Part shown: in pieces, positions 1 to 8,847 of the stretch
Numbering within the stretch: position 1 is the stretch's first letter
Layout: every line of letters starts with the position of its first letter
Source of the DNA: Larix sibirica
Taxonomy: Eukaryota; Streptophyta; Pinopsida; Pinales; Pinaceae
Assembly: GCA_004151065.3 (NCBI GenBank)
Contig: NWUY0300049543.1
Location: 1-11,163, forward strand
DNA length: 11,163 nucleotides
Direction: 5' to 3'
The notes under the pieces: generated by a model
Told to the model about the DNA's origin: nothing
Seen by the model: only the letters and a program-made list of their open reading frames with translations
The model's database searches: none
Made by a program: the position numbers and the translations under genes

Positions 1-840
1 CAACACCCAAATAAAATGTAGGTCCTTTCCTAGATTTTTTGTTTCTTGAAAATACTTGATATCTTATTGTAGGAGATACTGAACCTAGTTCATCTAGATT
101 CCCTCAGTTCATTGGTTAGCTGTGAAGAGAATCCCTACTGGGAGCTCATATTTCTTGCATTTACTCTCCAATTTTCCTACCATGATTTGCATCCCAAATC
201 TTACCTCAAGGTCATTGATCGTAGAGATCAATTCTCCTCTGGTGCCTCTTTGTGTATCATACTTATGATATGACTCATATGTTTCCATATATTATGCTTC
301 GATGGATTCATTGGGATCTTCCCCTATGTACGACAGCCCAAGGACCTTTTGAATGAGGTCTTCATTCATAGGGTATGGTTGATCTTACCATAGGCAACCT
401 CCATTTACTCTACTCAACAAGAATTAGAGATAGCATGTGATACTTGGTCCACACCCAAAATGAGGCACATCCAGTAGTTTCATGATTCGAAATAAAAACA
501 ACTTATTCACCCATATTTTGGTGATTTCCTTCTCAGTACCATCTGGTTCCTCAATAATTTATGCATAGTTCAAAAATTTCAGGATGGGAAAACTCTTAGC
601 GTCCCAAGGATTTAAATCCATGAACTTCATGGATGGTACTTTTCCTAGTAGTGGCCAATTGATGTCCAATATGGCATTAACCTCTACTACTGACATTTTT
701 TATTCTTTAACTGCTTTGGATTTGTCTTGCACCTTCAGTTCTCTAGAAGTCGAAATAGTAGTGTGATCTTCTACAAATCCTCATCTTTTTGCTCTGATAA
801 CTCTTCTTTCTCCAAGCTCATTGTTCTCACTGAACTTGCT
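1..840 (-). pseudogene. Accessory ORF of the retrotransposon, downstream of pol, running off the left edge
   Basis: One minus-strand frame (codons starting at positions divisible by 3) can be followed for about 280 codons with no indel. It is broken only by stops, at 781-783, 700-702, 559-561, 424-426, 385-387, 292-294, 109-111, 94-96, 85-87 and 64-66. Between stops it reads like protein: an acidic Lys/Glu-rich N-terminal part, then segments containing MKLLDVPHFGCGP, LIQKVLGLSYIGEDP and RGTRGELISTINDLEVRFG. I recall similar segments in uncharacterised plant retrotransposon proteins, but I know no biochemical function. It lies in the same orientation as pol, about 650 bases beyond the integrase end. 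Tat-lineage elements are known for extra ORFs after pol, often antisense; here it is sense. Most stops are one transition away from Gln or Arg codons. The true start is unclear: a possible Met lies near 918 in another frame. Confidence 0.6.
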
Positions 841-1484
841 ATGATCTTAGCAACATAACTCTACAACACCTCTCTCTACCCTCTACTACTCAATTCTTTG
901 GAAGAAATAAAGTCTCCATCTTGTCGCTGGTGATTTTAAACACGATTGGGTTAGCGGATGTCACCTCATGATGTCATGATTCCACCGGGTTTCTATCATA
1001 ACTTCTAATGTGTCCTCTATGATCTGATTGATTTACCTTTTTTGAGTGCAATCCATCTCTATTGTGATCAATGATTGTCAGAACTTACCATGAGATGATC
1101 TTTAGAAATTATTACTGATCCTTTCATAAATGCAGCAAGCCACAACATTTTTTCCTTTTTTTTCAAAAATTCAGTTGTATGTAACCCACCTGTCTGTTCT
1201 AGCTAGTAGACCAAAAATAGAAATAAATGACTTTTTATGACCTATATAATGTAACAATTGTCACTTATCAAACTGACACATTTTCTAGGCTATGGCATCT
1301 TCGATACAATCTACCATAGCCTTTATTGGATCCCCCCTTTGTTATCAAGTTGTACCTTTATTTGAAACCCCAAAAAGAAAATTGTTAATTTTCTGTGCCA
1401 GATGTACTTGGATAGAATTATTCGACACTAACTCCTACATGCTATCCTACATTATTACTTTAATCATTGGCATATACATATACA
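841..1484. other. Spacer between integrase and accessory ORF, nothing recognised
   Basis: About 640 bases on the pol strand between the last integrase-like residues and the start of the well-supported accessory frame. The 841-960 part may hold the N-terminus of that accessory ORF, with a frame change near 900, but I could not fix it. The 89-codon plus-strand frame at 1292-1561 has no recognisable motif and overlaps antisense integrase, so I treat it as chance. Confidence 0.4.
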
Positions 1485-2620
1485 CTTTCCTACCCCTGTG
1501 GGCAATGGTACAATTTAAGGAAACATCCATTAATGAGGCATTTCATTGGTTGACCTTCTAGAGTTTCCCACTTCACTACACCTGCTTCTTTAATGAATAA
1601 TATACAGAATGGACCCAGTCATCTCATCCTTAGCTTGGTTGGGTTCTTAAAAAAAATTACTATCATACATAAGAACCAGTGCGCTAGGTCAGAACATCTT
1701 GCTTTTGATGTTCCTATCATGACATGTTTTATTCCACTTCTTTTCAACCAATTGGATGAACCCTACAAGGAATCAATCTTCTTCTAATTCCATTAATTCA
1801 CCCAACCTATGTTGGAGTGATTCATCATATGAAATCCTAGTTGCTATGGCCATCCATAGGCTTAGGACTATGAACTCTAGTAGCTTCACCTTTTCCTTTC
1901 CATATACACCAGTTTGAATGGAGTATTCTTAGTGATCCTTGTACAACTTGTCTGATATGCCCACAGAACTATTGTAATACAATGATCCTAGTCATATTGT
2001 TCCATAATGCAGTCCTTAGTTAGTGCCTGCTCCAAAATATATTACATGCCTCCACTGTACCATTTTCCTAAGGATGGTAGGGTGTACTCTTCTAGTGATG
2101 GATCATGAATTCTTGAGTAAGTGTGTGGATGGTGGAATTCAGGAAATGAGTTCCTTGGTCGCTCATTAGTACCTCCAGTCACCCCAACTAGGTGATTGTG
2201 TGCTCGAAAATAAGCCAAACAACTTTGCTAGAGGTACTATCTGTTATTGGCTTTTTTTACCATCATGTTAAATATTATGTCAGAGTAATGATGTAATGCA
2301 TGTCATTTCTTTGTGCAAGTTGGATAATGGGGCCCACAAAATTGATGGACCACTTCTCAAATGGTTATAGATAGGTCATTTGGATGAGAAGAATCTCATC
2401 TCTTCCTTAAGGATTTCCCACTCTCTTAAAAAAATCGCAATGTTTACAATACACCCTGTCTTCTTAGAGTAATGAGGGCCAACATAGTCCTGTGTGCAAC
2501 AAATTATGTGTAGCAGTATTCCATGTGTTATGTCCTCCTGCAACACCCTCGTGTTCTTCTTGTAAATTGGCTAATCGTTCATGCTCCAATATGCACCTAT
2601 GCAATATTCCATCACCCCCC
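1485..2620 (-). pseudogene. pol: Integrase (zinc finger, D-D35-E core, C-terminal module), inactivated
   Basis: Integrase inserts the element cDNA into the genome. The N-terminal zinc-binding part shows HEGVAGGH at 2530-2553 and YCKHC (CX2C) at 2437-2451, in one frame. The core follows with FEKWSINFVGPI and YIITLT, then MSDQGTHF at 2143-2166 and ENGTVEAC at 2044-2067. The Asp at 2158-2160 and the Glu at 2050-2052 are separated by exactly 35 codons, the classic D35E spacing. The expected first catalytic Asp, after YIITLT, is a TAA stop at 2275-2277. About 500 bases (2553-2050) stay in one frame despite several stops; a frameshift follows near 2035. Further on are VLWAYQTSC, TPFKLVY and LEFIVLSL, and a C-terminal GPY/F-like module reading IKEAGVVKWETLEGQP and INGCFLKLYHCPQG near 1490-1600. 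It cannot make active enzyme. Confidence 0.9.
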
Positions 2621-3190
2621 AACTTGTACAGTTTTCACATGATCAATTAAAAGTCAACACTCCTTGTCACCAACTGCTTGTGTTGTGAAACTATGTCATC
2701 ATGTGGTGTTTTTCCTATTTCAAAAAATGTTTGTTTTTCATTGAATTGATTGGGTACTGCTTCAATCCGGAACAACTACGCATCCGGAAAATCATCATCC
2801 AGGATTCCTCTAGCATCACCTGATTTTATCCAAGACAGGTGATCTATCCCAACATTATTATTCTATGGTTTCACTATCACTTCAAACTTGAATTCCTAGA
2901 ATAACCTCAACCATCAACAAATCCTCCCCCCCGACATTGGCTTGTTGACCAAGTATCGCAATGCAAGGTGGTTCTTAAAACACTTAAAGAATTTTTTCAG
3001 AAGGTAGTGTCTGAACTTTTGCAATAGCCAATCCTTCGTGCTCTATAGTGGTATAGTTCCTTTCTGTTGGGGACAACTTCCTATTGGAAAATGAGATAGG
3101 ATGGTTAATGTTACCATCTCCAGGCTAGGCTAGCACTAATCCTAGTGTGACTAATGATGTACCCATTTGCACATGAAACATGCATGCCTA
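2621..3190 (-). pseudogene. pol: RNase H domain and connector to integrase, inactivated
   Basis: This domain degrades the RNA strand of the RNA-DNA hybrid during reverse transcription. Visible family segments are HPISFSNRKLSPTERNYTT and EHEGLAIAK, which keeps the motif Glu, then HLALRYLVNKP, which precedes the connector. The connector shows EFKFEVIVKP and IDHLSWI. The Asp normally preceding the HxALxYL motif reads Asn (AAC, 2971-2973), and the first RNase H Asp (family motif xVDAS) is not recognisable in HVSCANG. At least two frame changes occur, near 3110-3140 and around 2990. The part nearest integrase (about 2620-2780) is open over many codons, with DDIVSQHKQLVTRSVDF followed by a stop. 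It follows directly on the reverse transcriptase, as in other Ty3/gypsy pol genes. Confidence 0.85.
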
Positions 3191-4215
3191 TTCAAGGAAG
3201 ATTAGAATAGGCACTACGACCATTTTTTCCTTCAAAATGTCTAGCACTTGCTGGAACTCCTGTGTCCTTATGTATTTAATATCCATCTTCAATAATTCTT
3301 CTAATGGCACTGTGATACTAGCATAATTTTTTATGAACTTCCTATAGTAATAAGTATGTCCCAATGTCACACACAAATCCTTTGTAGATGTTGGCCAACA
3401 AGTTTACAATGACTGCAATCTTGGATAGATCCACCAATAGTTTTTCTTTACATACCAAATGCCCCAAAAGGATTCCAAATGGGGTACAAAAAATGCACTT
3501 CTTAAAGTTCATTGATATCTGCATCTATCTAGCATTAGTTTCATTAACTGCAAGTGATCATTCAACATACTGAAGACCATCTAGTCATCCAAGTACACTT
3601 CTAGGAATTTGTGCATAAACTATTTGAATGTAGATGCCACTATTCAAGAGAAAACTATCAACTCATTATTTATTCCAAATGGAATAACATTGTAAGAAAA
3701 TGATCCCCACTCCATTGAAAAAGTGGTATTTTTTTATCCTCCTCTGCTATGCACACCTGATGGTATCCTAAGTTTCCATTAGTGAATGAATATGCCTCCC
3801 TCACCCCACGTTCTCCAACACCTCATCTGTAAATGGGGTGGGGAAGGGGTCATGTACACATGATACATTCAAATTTATCAGATCGACAAAGATATGAATA
3901 TCACTTGTATTTTTATCTTGGACTACCATTGGAGTTATCCACTATGATTCTTCAATAGGAAAGACGCTCCATGTGTCCAACATGCGGTTGAGATCCTTTT
4001 GCACCTTCTTTTTATATTTTGGGTCCAACTTGTATGGTCGTTTCCTCACTAGCTTGGCTCATTCCTTGAGATCTATATTCATTTCCCCAAGGGGCCCTAT
4101 TATCCCCTTCATCACCGAGAAGATGCATGGAAATAGGTCATCATACTCTTTCAATAGGTTGATCACCTGGGTAACCATATCTTGGTCCAAGTAGTCTCCT
4201 ATAATTTCCATCCCA
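3191..4215 (-). pseudogene. pol: Reverse transcriptase, inactivated
   Basis: RT copies element RNA into DNA. From the N-terminal side: EYDDLFPCIFSVMKGIIG, KYKKKVQKDLNRMLDTW, then PMVVQDKNTSDIHIFVDL and HDPFPTPFTDEVLENVG, all typical of plant gypsy RT. Next come AYSFTNGNLGYHQVCIAEED and the catalytic FLEVYLDD box at 3584-3595. The end of the domain shows KKCIFCTPFGILLGHLVC and GHTYYYRKFIKNYA, with PLEELLK and LKEKMVVVPILIF leading into RNase H. The YLDD aspartates are kept, but the first catalytic Asp of the S-F-T-D-G-x-x-G-Y-H-Q motif is Asn (AAT, 3778-3780). A stop directly follows YLDD at 3581-3583. Frames differ among 4211-3960, 3595-3540, 3524-3420 and 3376-3188, so there are at least three indels. 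Confidence 0.93.
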
Positions 4216-4435
4216 AGTGCCTCTTACATTCCAATGTTTGTATTTCTTTTTTTTTAAGGGCTCTTTGAACTCTAGTGTAGTACTCATGGATGGATCATCA
4301 TGTACTATGCACTCCCGTGTAGTCTCTCTGATTTGTATGTTACAAAGATCTTCTTCTCCCTCCATATCCATACCATCTAACTTCTAGCAATAGACTGGAT
4401 GATTGAACCACACCAGATCCTTGTGGTATGCATAG
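4216..4435 (-). pseudogene. Linker between gag-like domain and RT, frameshifted at a T run
   Basis: An open minus-strand frame of 76 codons (4141-4371) covers this linker; it is acidic at first (DMEGEEDLCNIQI) and Lys-rich later (EPLKKKKYKHW). From about 4211 the RT-like reading (GDYLDQDMVTQVINLLKEY) is in a different frame, so the tail of the 76-codon frame is a shadow. The frame change lies at or just beyond the run of nine T at 4247-4255 on the plus strand, a typical slippage site. No catalytic motif is present here. Confidence 0.6.
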
Positions 4436-5045
4436 GCTAAATTTTGCACCTCATCTTTCTTCGGTATCTCTTCCAAAATGAAATGCTTCATGCGTTGAAG
4501 GATCCCATCCAAAATATAGTCTACTATATTGAATTTAAATGTGCCAGTAAATTGTTTACTTACATTATCCCAAGTCCTAATCTGTCTATTGAGCTACTAC
4601 TAGACATACCAACTATACAATACCAAATTCAAGGTATGAATAAATTTGTGGACCCACATGCTACGTGGGGTGCTTTTCATTGTCCACTTTCATTCACAGT
4701 ATTCCAAATGCTCCATAGGGTGCTATGTGCATTTTAACCTATTTATTAGTTCCAATTCTATGCAAGGATGGAACCTCTCTTTTATGAATGTTTCAACCTG
4801 CCCCCAGTTGTGTAGGTCCTCTATTTGCATTTCCCACCAATGTGCAGGTGTTACTTTGGTTACTACATCCATCACCTTGAACCTCTGAGATTTAGGGATC
4901 CATGTTTCCGTTTTCTCCAGAAAAGGCATCCACCCTTTCTATTCCATTTAATTTTGGTGGGTTGTGCAGCTCCGACCCAATCCAATGCACTGAATTAGTG
5001 ATCAAGGAGCATCTTCATGTGGATACTTCATACAACTGATTATGC
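4436..5045 (-). pseudogene. Gag-like domain lying between protease and RT
   Basis: The minus strand shows LYEVST, a stop, then RCSLITNSVHWIGSEL and PPKLNGIERVDAF. A frame change near 4930 leads to KSQRFKVMDVV and TPAHWWEMQIEDLHNWGQV. After another change it reads MEHLEYCE, a stop, KWTMKSTPRSMWVHKFIHTL and LYSWYV, then TWDNVSKQFTGTFKFN near 4530. The pattern of a Trp-Trp helix, a W-x-H-x-F-x-H-T-L segment and a Trp-rich loading region resembles the retrotransposon gag (capsid-like) fold. I recall plant gypsy polyproteins in which this block follows the protease, so it is probably a true part of this lineage and not a rearrangement. The role, capsid-like or structural, is inferred. At least three frame changes break it. 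Confidence 0.6.
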
Positions 5046-5255
5046 CATTTGTACAACACTTCTTATGAGTCTATATCAAAAGAGCATACACTGCACCAAC
5101 TTATTTCCATCAACAATAGGATTTATATAGTCCTCTTTTCTCTATATCACATTGTAGATGTTTTTGATCTCAATGCTACTAGTGTCATCCTTCACCATCT
5201 TTGTATATCATTCTACCTATGTGTCATGCAATGGGGTTACTACCCACATCTCCTC
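5046..5255 (-). pseudogene. Poorly preserved linker between protease and gag-like domain
   Basis: Minus-strand sequence between the end of the protease similarity and the LYEVST segment. No motif stands out and the frame is broken. In related polyproteins this is a variable acidic linker, so weak preservation is expected. The 82-codon plus-strand frame at 5049-5297 is antisense to it and has no recognisable domain. Confidence 0.45.
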
Positions 5256-5789
5256 ACTATCAAAAGACATGCATTATTGCCTTTATGTTTAGAATGACAT
5301 TGTTATAAAATGTGTAGTTGATCCCCAACAACCCTTGGTAGGGATCAATACCTTCCAATATTTCTATGACCTTGAAATTTACCACTGTATTTACCCCACT
5401 GATATCAAATTCTACATTTGTTAGCCTCCTGATGGGATAGAACTTGTAATGTTTATCTAGCATGAGTTGTAGAGGAGGCCATTCCAACTTTGGATTCCCC
5501 ATCATCTCCCATGATTTCTTAGGAAGAATGTTGACATCTGTTCCTAGGTCAAGCATCACTTCCTTCATCTCATATCCTCCTAGCTCAAGTGTTAACTTTA
5601 ACTCCTTCCCTGTGCATCTCTTCTTTCCAACTCATCGCACATTGGATTTCGGTAATGGTGTTGAAATAGGATCCTCCATTTTTCTTAACTTTAACAGTTT
5701 TGTGAGCAAGCTGGTCAACTTACTTGTAGTTTGATGATCGTTTAACACCTTTAAACAACACTGTAGAAACCTACTTACTTGATGCTTTG
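5256..5789 (-). pseudogene. pol: Retrotransposon aspartic protease with upstream linker, truncated at its N-terminal side
   Basis: The protease cleaves the element polyprotein. The active-site region reads VMLDLGTDVNILPKKSWE, with the catalytic Asp codon at 5548-5550; D-L-G replaces the D-S/T-G of most retroviral proteases, which I recall as usual in this plant family. Then MGNPKLEWPPLQLML, YPIRRLTNVEFDISGV, VIEILEGIDPYQGLLGINY and NNVILNIK complete the fold with the closing L-L-G-I motif. The frame is open from 5568 down to 5260. Upstream the same frame continues through KELKLTLELGG, a stop at 5632-5634, and LTSLLTKLLKLRK to about 5789. There a plus-strand LTR starts, so the gag part is missing. 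This is the best preserved piece of the element. Confidence 0.9.
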
Positions 5790-5876
5790 TGTTATATCAT
5801 GGTTTACCACCCCCTTGGGATCATTAGGAACCTTTACCAACTTTAACTTGTTGAGACTCTTTTATTTTCCCATAAC

Positions 5877-5899
5877 TTATTATTATTCAATAATAATAT
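5877..5899. repeat. AT-rich palindrome in LTR A
   Basis: TTATTATTATT, a single C, then AATAATAATAT: a near-perfect inverted repeat with 10 pairing bases on each side. The same structure is at 8400-8422 in LTR B. It lies in the U3-like part, about 200 bases upstream of the TATA box. Confidence 0.75.
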
Positions 5900-6074
5900 T
5901 AATTTATTAATTTATTGAGAAAATTTATTATTTTCTCCATTGTAAAAATACACTTTCTAGAACCATTGGTTAGTTGTTAGGAGATTAGCTTCATGAGTTG
6001 ATTCCTACATGTTATGACCTAACATTTATAAGATCTAGGTGTCCACATTCATCCCCTATACATTCACCATCCAC

Positions 6075-6084
6075 CTATATAATG
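6075..6084 (+). promoter_or_regulatory. TATA box of LTR A
   Basis: CTATATAATG, identical in LTR B and in the same context (ACCTATATAATGAAG). Its position about 285 bases into the LTR suits the U3/R boundary; transcription would start some 25-35 bases downstream. The orientation sets the LTR on the plus strand. Confidence 0.65.
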
Positions 6085-6261
6085 AAGGTATTCCAAGGGA
6101 GAAAGAAAGAAGAAAAACAAGCAAACAAATGCTGCCCAATTTCAAAGAGACACTCTTCCTTCCTTCATCCATCATCATTGTGAAAGCCCAACATTTGGTG
6201 ATATAGGTTAGGAGGAGCTTGAATAAAGGATTCAAGGAAATTCCCTCATAATTGAGTCAAG

Positions 6262-6452
6262 GTAAACATTGTGATGTATTTATTTTGATGCGCTATATAT
6301 ATACATGCTGATGGTTTCCCCCATTCATGGTGCTTTTGTGAACTGCACATCATAGATCTAGTTGTTATTGAATTGGATCTATTTTATGTCATGCATAATT
6401 GATAGGTTGGATAAAAGTGTTTCCTTTGTTTCTTTGTGTGTATAACAACAAG
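6262..6452 (+). other. Candidate LTR-leader intron, copy A
   Basis: A donor-like CAAG|GTAAAC begins at 6262. The acceptor region after a T-rich tract (TTTCTTTGTGTGTATAACAACAAG) ends in AG at 6451-6452. The AG used in copies B and C (TGTGTGTAG) reads TGTGTGTAT here, so the acceptor is shifted or lost. Splicing is inferred only from the sequence pattern. Confidence 0.25.
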
Positions 6453-6482
6453 TGTTTAGAGGCTGGAGCATAAGATCTCTAG

Positions 6483-6483
6483 N
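6483..6483. other. Ambiguous base at the end of LTR A homology
   Basis: A single N. LTR similarity to copy B is clear up to AAGATCTCTAG just before it and is absent just after it, so this may be a contig join. Confidence 0.7.
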
Positions 6484-7680
6484 TCACCACTCTTGAAAAT
6501 AATGTTTTTAGTTTCATCCTATGGCATTTGATCAAAGATCATACTATTTCACTCATTAGTCACACATAACCTCTTGTATGGGTGCAAGGTTTGGTGACCA
6601 TACCTTCAAGGAGTAGACTAAAAAATTATAGCTCATGTGTAGGTCGTGAGGGTACCTAAACACCAATGTGTTAAGAGATCATTGCCTTGTGATACCATTC
6701 TTGTATATCCCACCCATTAATTCAATGATATCTCATGTGGTGACAATGATACATAGGCTCTAGAATATGGGTGATCACATGGTGGTCTTAGATATCCATA
6801 TATTTCTCTCAAATCCTCTATGAAGCAAGTAGAACATGGGATCATTTCATGTTATGAGCCTCTTCATTTCTTCACCTCACTGACCTTGATATTTCCAGAT
6901 CACCCTTGCATATATATTTTTAATGGATGCTCTTGATATACCCAAGGACGAGATAAATAAGGGTATTCATATTGCAATTTATAGCGTATACCTTTTGTCC
7001 ACATGGCCTAAGTCAAAAGAATCACTTTCTTCAAAAATTTGGAACTACTTAGACTTGTATCTCTAATGTAGTGATGGGATAATTTAACCATGGGGGTACA
7101 CCATGCCTCGATTACCTTGTAGAATGAGGGTCTCTCTCACCTAGCTTAGTGTTTTCTCTTAAGAGCTTCACATTGGGAGATATAACTATATTCTTCGTGA
7201 GCATCATACTTTCCAAATCTACTCCTTCGAGCCTAAGATTGAGGACCACATTATATTTTGATGCTCTCCTTGCTACATGATTAGTGGAGTCACAATTCCT
7301 TTGTATTTTCAGAGATTCACTTGGTTCTCTCTAGACACCCATGGCTTATGAGGAATACTGATGAGTAAATCCCTTTTCCTCTAGGAGATGTTCAACCTTC
7401 AAAAATGACTTACTAGAGGCTAGTTCTCCAAATATGCACGCACAGAGTTGATTTCCTCTTTCTTCCAAACCTATTACACTAGTAAGAAGAGGTCCATGGC
7501 CAAATTCCAACCTCACATGATATGTCTACTAAGTGTTTTAGATCTAATTAATGCCACAGAGTCATTCCCATTACCCATTTCTTTGTGGTCATGAATGTTA
7601 GAAGTGCTTCTTGAGAGCAACATATCCATGCTAGGGAACCTCATTCTTCTTGAGCTTCTTCAATGTTCTCCATCTCATTG
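6484..7680. other. Unassigned sequence between LTR copies, no gene recognised
   Basis: About 1.2 kb of mixed composition, less AT-rich than its right flank. No long frame is open on either strand. On the minus strand a short open segment near 7530-7640 reads MDMLLSRSTSNIHDHKEMG and runs on to a Ser/Arg-rich stretch, but I recognise no family. It could be decayed retrotransposon interior or flanking DNA. Confidence 0.4.
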
Positions 7681-8309
7681 GGATGAAAAATTTTATTTTC
7701 CTTTATTTTATATTATTTTACCCTTAGGATGTACCTTCATTTCACTTTTTAATCTTTACCTCTAGTATTTGCTGCAATCCCGAGATCTAGATTTAGTCTT
7801 TAGTGAATATTAACATCTAAATCAAGTCGTATAAAATTAAGATGTTGTAATAAAGTTAGATATGTGTTTATACTTTGTTATGAAGTTGGTTAAGTGGATA
7901 TTGTTAGTTGTGCATAAAATTTTCTCATTTGAAATTAAACATAATACATACATTTAATTATATCTAGTTTGTGGTTAAAATCATCAAATTCACATGTGGA
8001 AATGTTTTTCAAATTTAAACTTTATACATGGGGAGTAAGCTGATAATAAGTATACAAACTCAACTTTTCTTGTGAGTCTATTTTGTATGTTAAGGTAAAA
8101 TTTTACTTTTATTTGAGTCATCTTATAATGGGCCAAAATCGACAACTTAAATTTCTATAGTTAAAGTTTCCATCAATCAAGTGGAATTATGAGTTCAACA
8201 TAATGTGTTGTGGTTGGAGTTCTCATTGATAAATAAAACTATGTCTTGATGCAAATTTTCATAAAAATTAAATAAACTTTTCCACTTATTAATTTAGTCT
8301 CTACATATA
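7681..8309. other. AT-rich spacer left of LTR B, nothing recognised
   Basis: Very AT-rich, with stops in all frames. No purine-rich tract lies directly before the LTR B start at 8310, which argues that B is a 5' LTR or a solo LTR and not a 3' LTR. No tRNA or other RNA gene is seen. Confidence 0.5.
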
Positions 8310-8399
8310 TGTTCTATCATTATTTACCACGTCCTCCTTGGGATCACTAGGAACCTTTATTAACTTTAAGTTGTTGAGACACTTTTATTTTCTCATAAC

Positions 8400-8422
8400 T
8401 TATTATTATTCAATAATAATAA
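8400..8422. repeat. AT-rich palindrome in LTR B
   Basis: TTATTATTATT, C, AATAATAATAA: perfect 11-base arms around one C, matching the palindrome in LTR A. Confidence 0.8.
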
Positions 8423-8597
8423 CAATTTATTAAGTTATTGAGAAACATTCTTATTTTCTCCAATGGAAAAATACAATTTTTAGAACCATTGGTGAGTTGT
8501 GAGGAGATTAAATTCATGTGTTGAATCCTACATGTTATGAGATATCATTGCTAAGCTCTAGGTGTCCACATTCATCCCCTCTAACTTCACCATCTAC

Positions 8598-8607
8598 CTA
8601 TATAATG
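8598..8607 (+). promoter_or_regulatory. TATA box of LTR B
   Basis: CTATATAATG in the context CTACCTATATAATGAAG, conserved with copy A. It lies about 290 bases from the LTR start, leaving roughly 700 bases of R plus U5. Confidence 0.65.
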
Positions 8608-8847
8608 AAGTTCCTCCAAGGGAGAAGGGGAGATTTTTGGGAGAGTATTGTTATGCTAGTGGATTCTATAGTGGATCCATAGTGCTCTCATGATCAAGAG
8701 ATAAAGTACGTAAATGTTGCCCAATTTTCAAAGAGAGACTCTTCCTTCCTTGTGTAATCATCATTGAGAACGAGTCCAACCTTTGGTAATTGAGGTTAGG
8801 AGGAGCTTGGGTCAAGGATTCAAGGATATCTCTCAACAAAGATCAAG

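Larger units (their letters stand above)
1..5789 (-). mobile_element. Degenerate Ty3/gypsy retrotransposon interior, both ends missing
   Basis: Protein-level similarity on the minus strand runs in the order protease, gag-like domain, reverse transcriptase, RNase H, integrase and then an extra open frame. RT before integrase is the Ty3/gypsy order. The extra frame downstream of pol and the family look of the polyprotein point to the plant Tat/Athila side, which is recalled family knowledge and not a search result. The reading frame changes many times and contains dozens of stops, so nothing here can be expressed as a full protein. The gag end is cut at about 5789, where a plus-strand LTR begins. 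The 3' LTR would lie left of the window. Confidence 0.9.
5790..6482 (+). mobile_element. LTR copy A, 3' part missing
   Basis: This stretch aligns collinearly with 8310-9090 (copy B), starting at TGTTATATCATGG, which matches TGTTCTATCATTA in B; TG is the usual LTR 5' end. Shared blocks are CCTTGGGATCA, GTTGAGAC, the AT palindrome, TAGAACCATTGGT, CCTACATGTTATGA, TAGGTGTCCACATTCATCCCC and the TATA box. Copy A lacks about 62 bases present in B just downstream of the TATA box. Similarity stops at the N at 6483. It faces away from the minus-strand pol, which ends where this LTR begins. Confidence 0.85.

Noticed and set aside
584-766. 60-codon plus-strand frame
   Set aside because: It is the antisense shadow of the accessory ORF, which has clear protein-like segments on the minus strand.
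1292-1561. 89-codon plus-strand frame with a hydrophobic segment
   Set aside because: It overlaps antisense integrase at its right end, has no recognisable domain, and the hydrophobic part comes from AT-rich spacer.
5462-5734. 90-codon plus-strand frame
   Set aside because: Antisense to the protease, whose active-site motif is unmistakable on the minus strand.
6222-6227. AATAAA as LTR polyadenylation signal
   Set aside because: Present only in copy A; B and C read differently at that place, so it is probably a private mutation.
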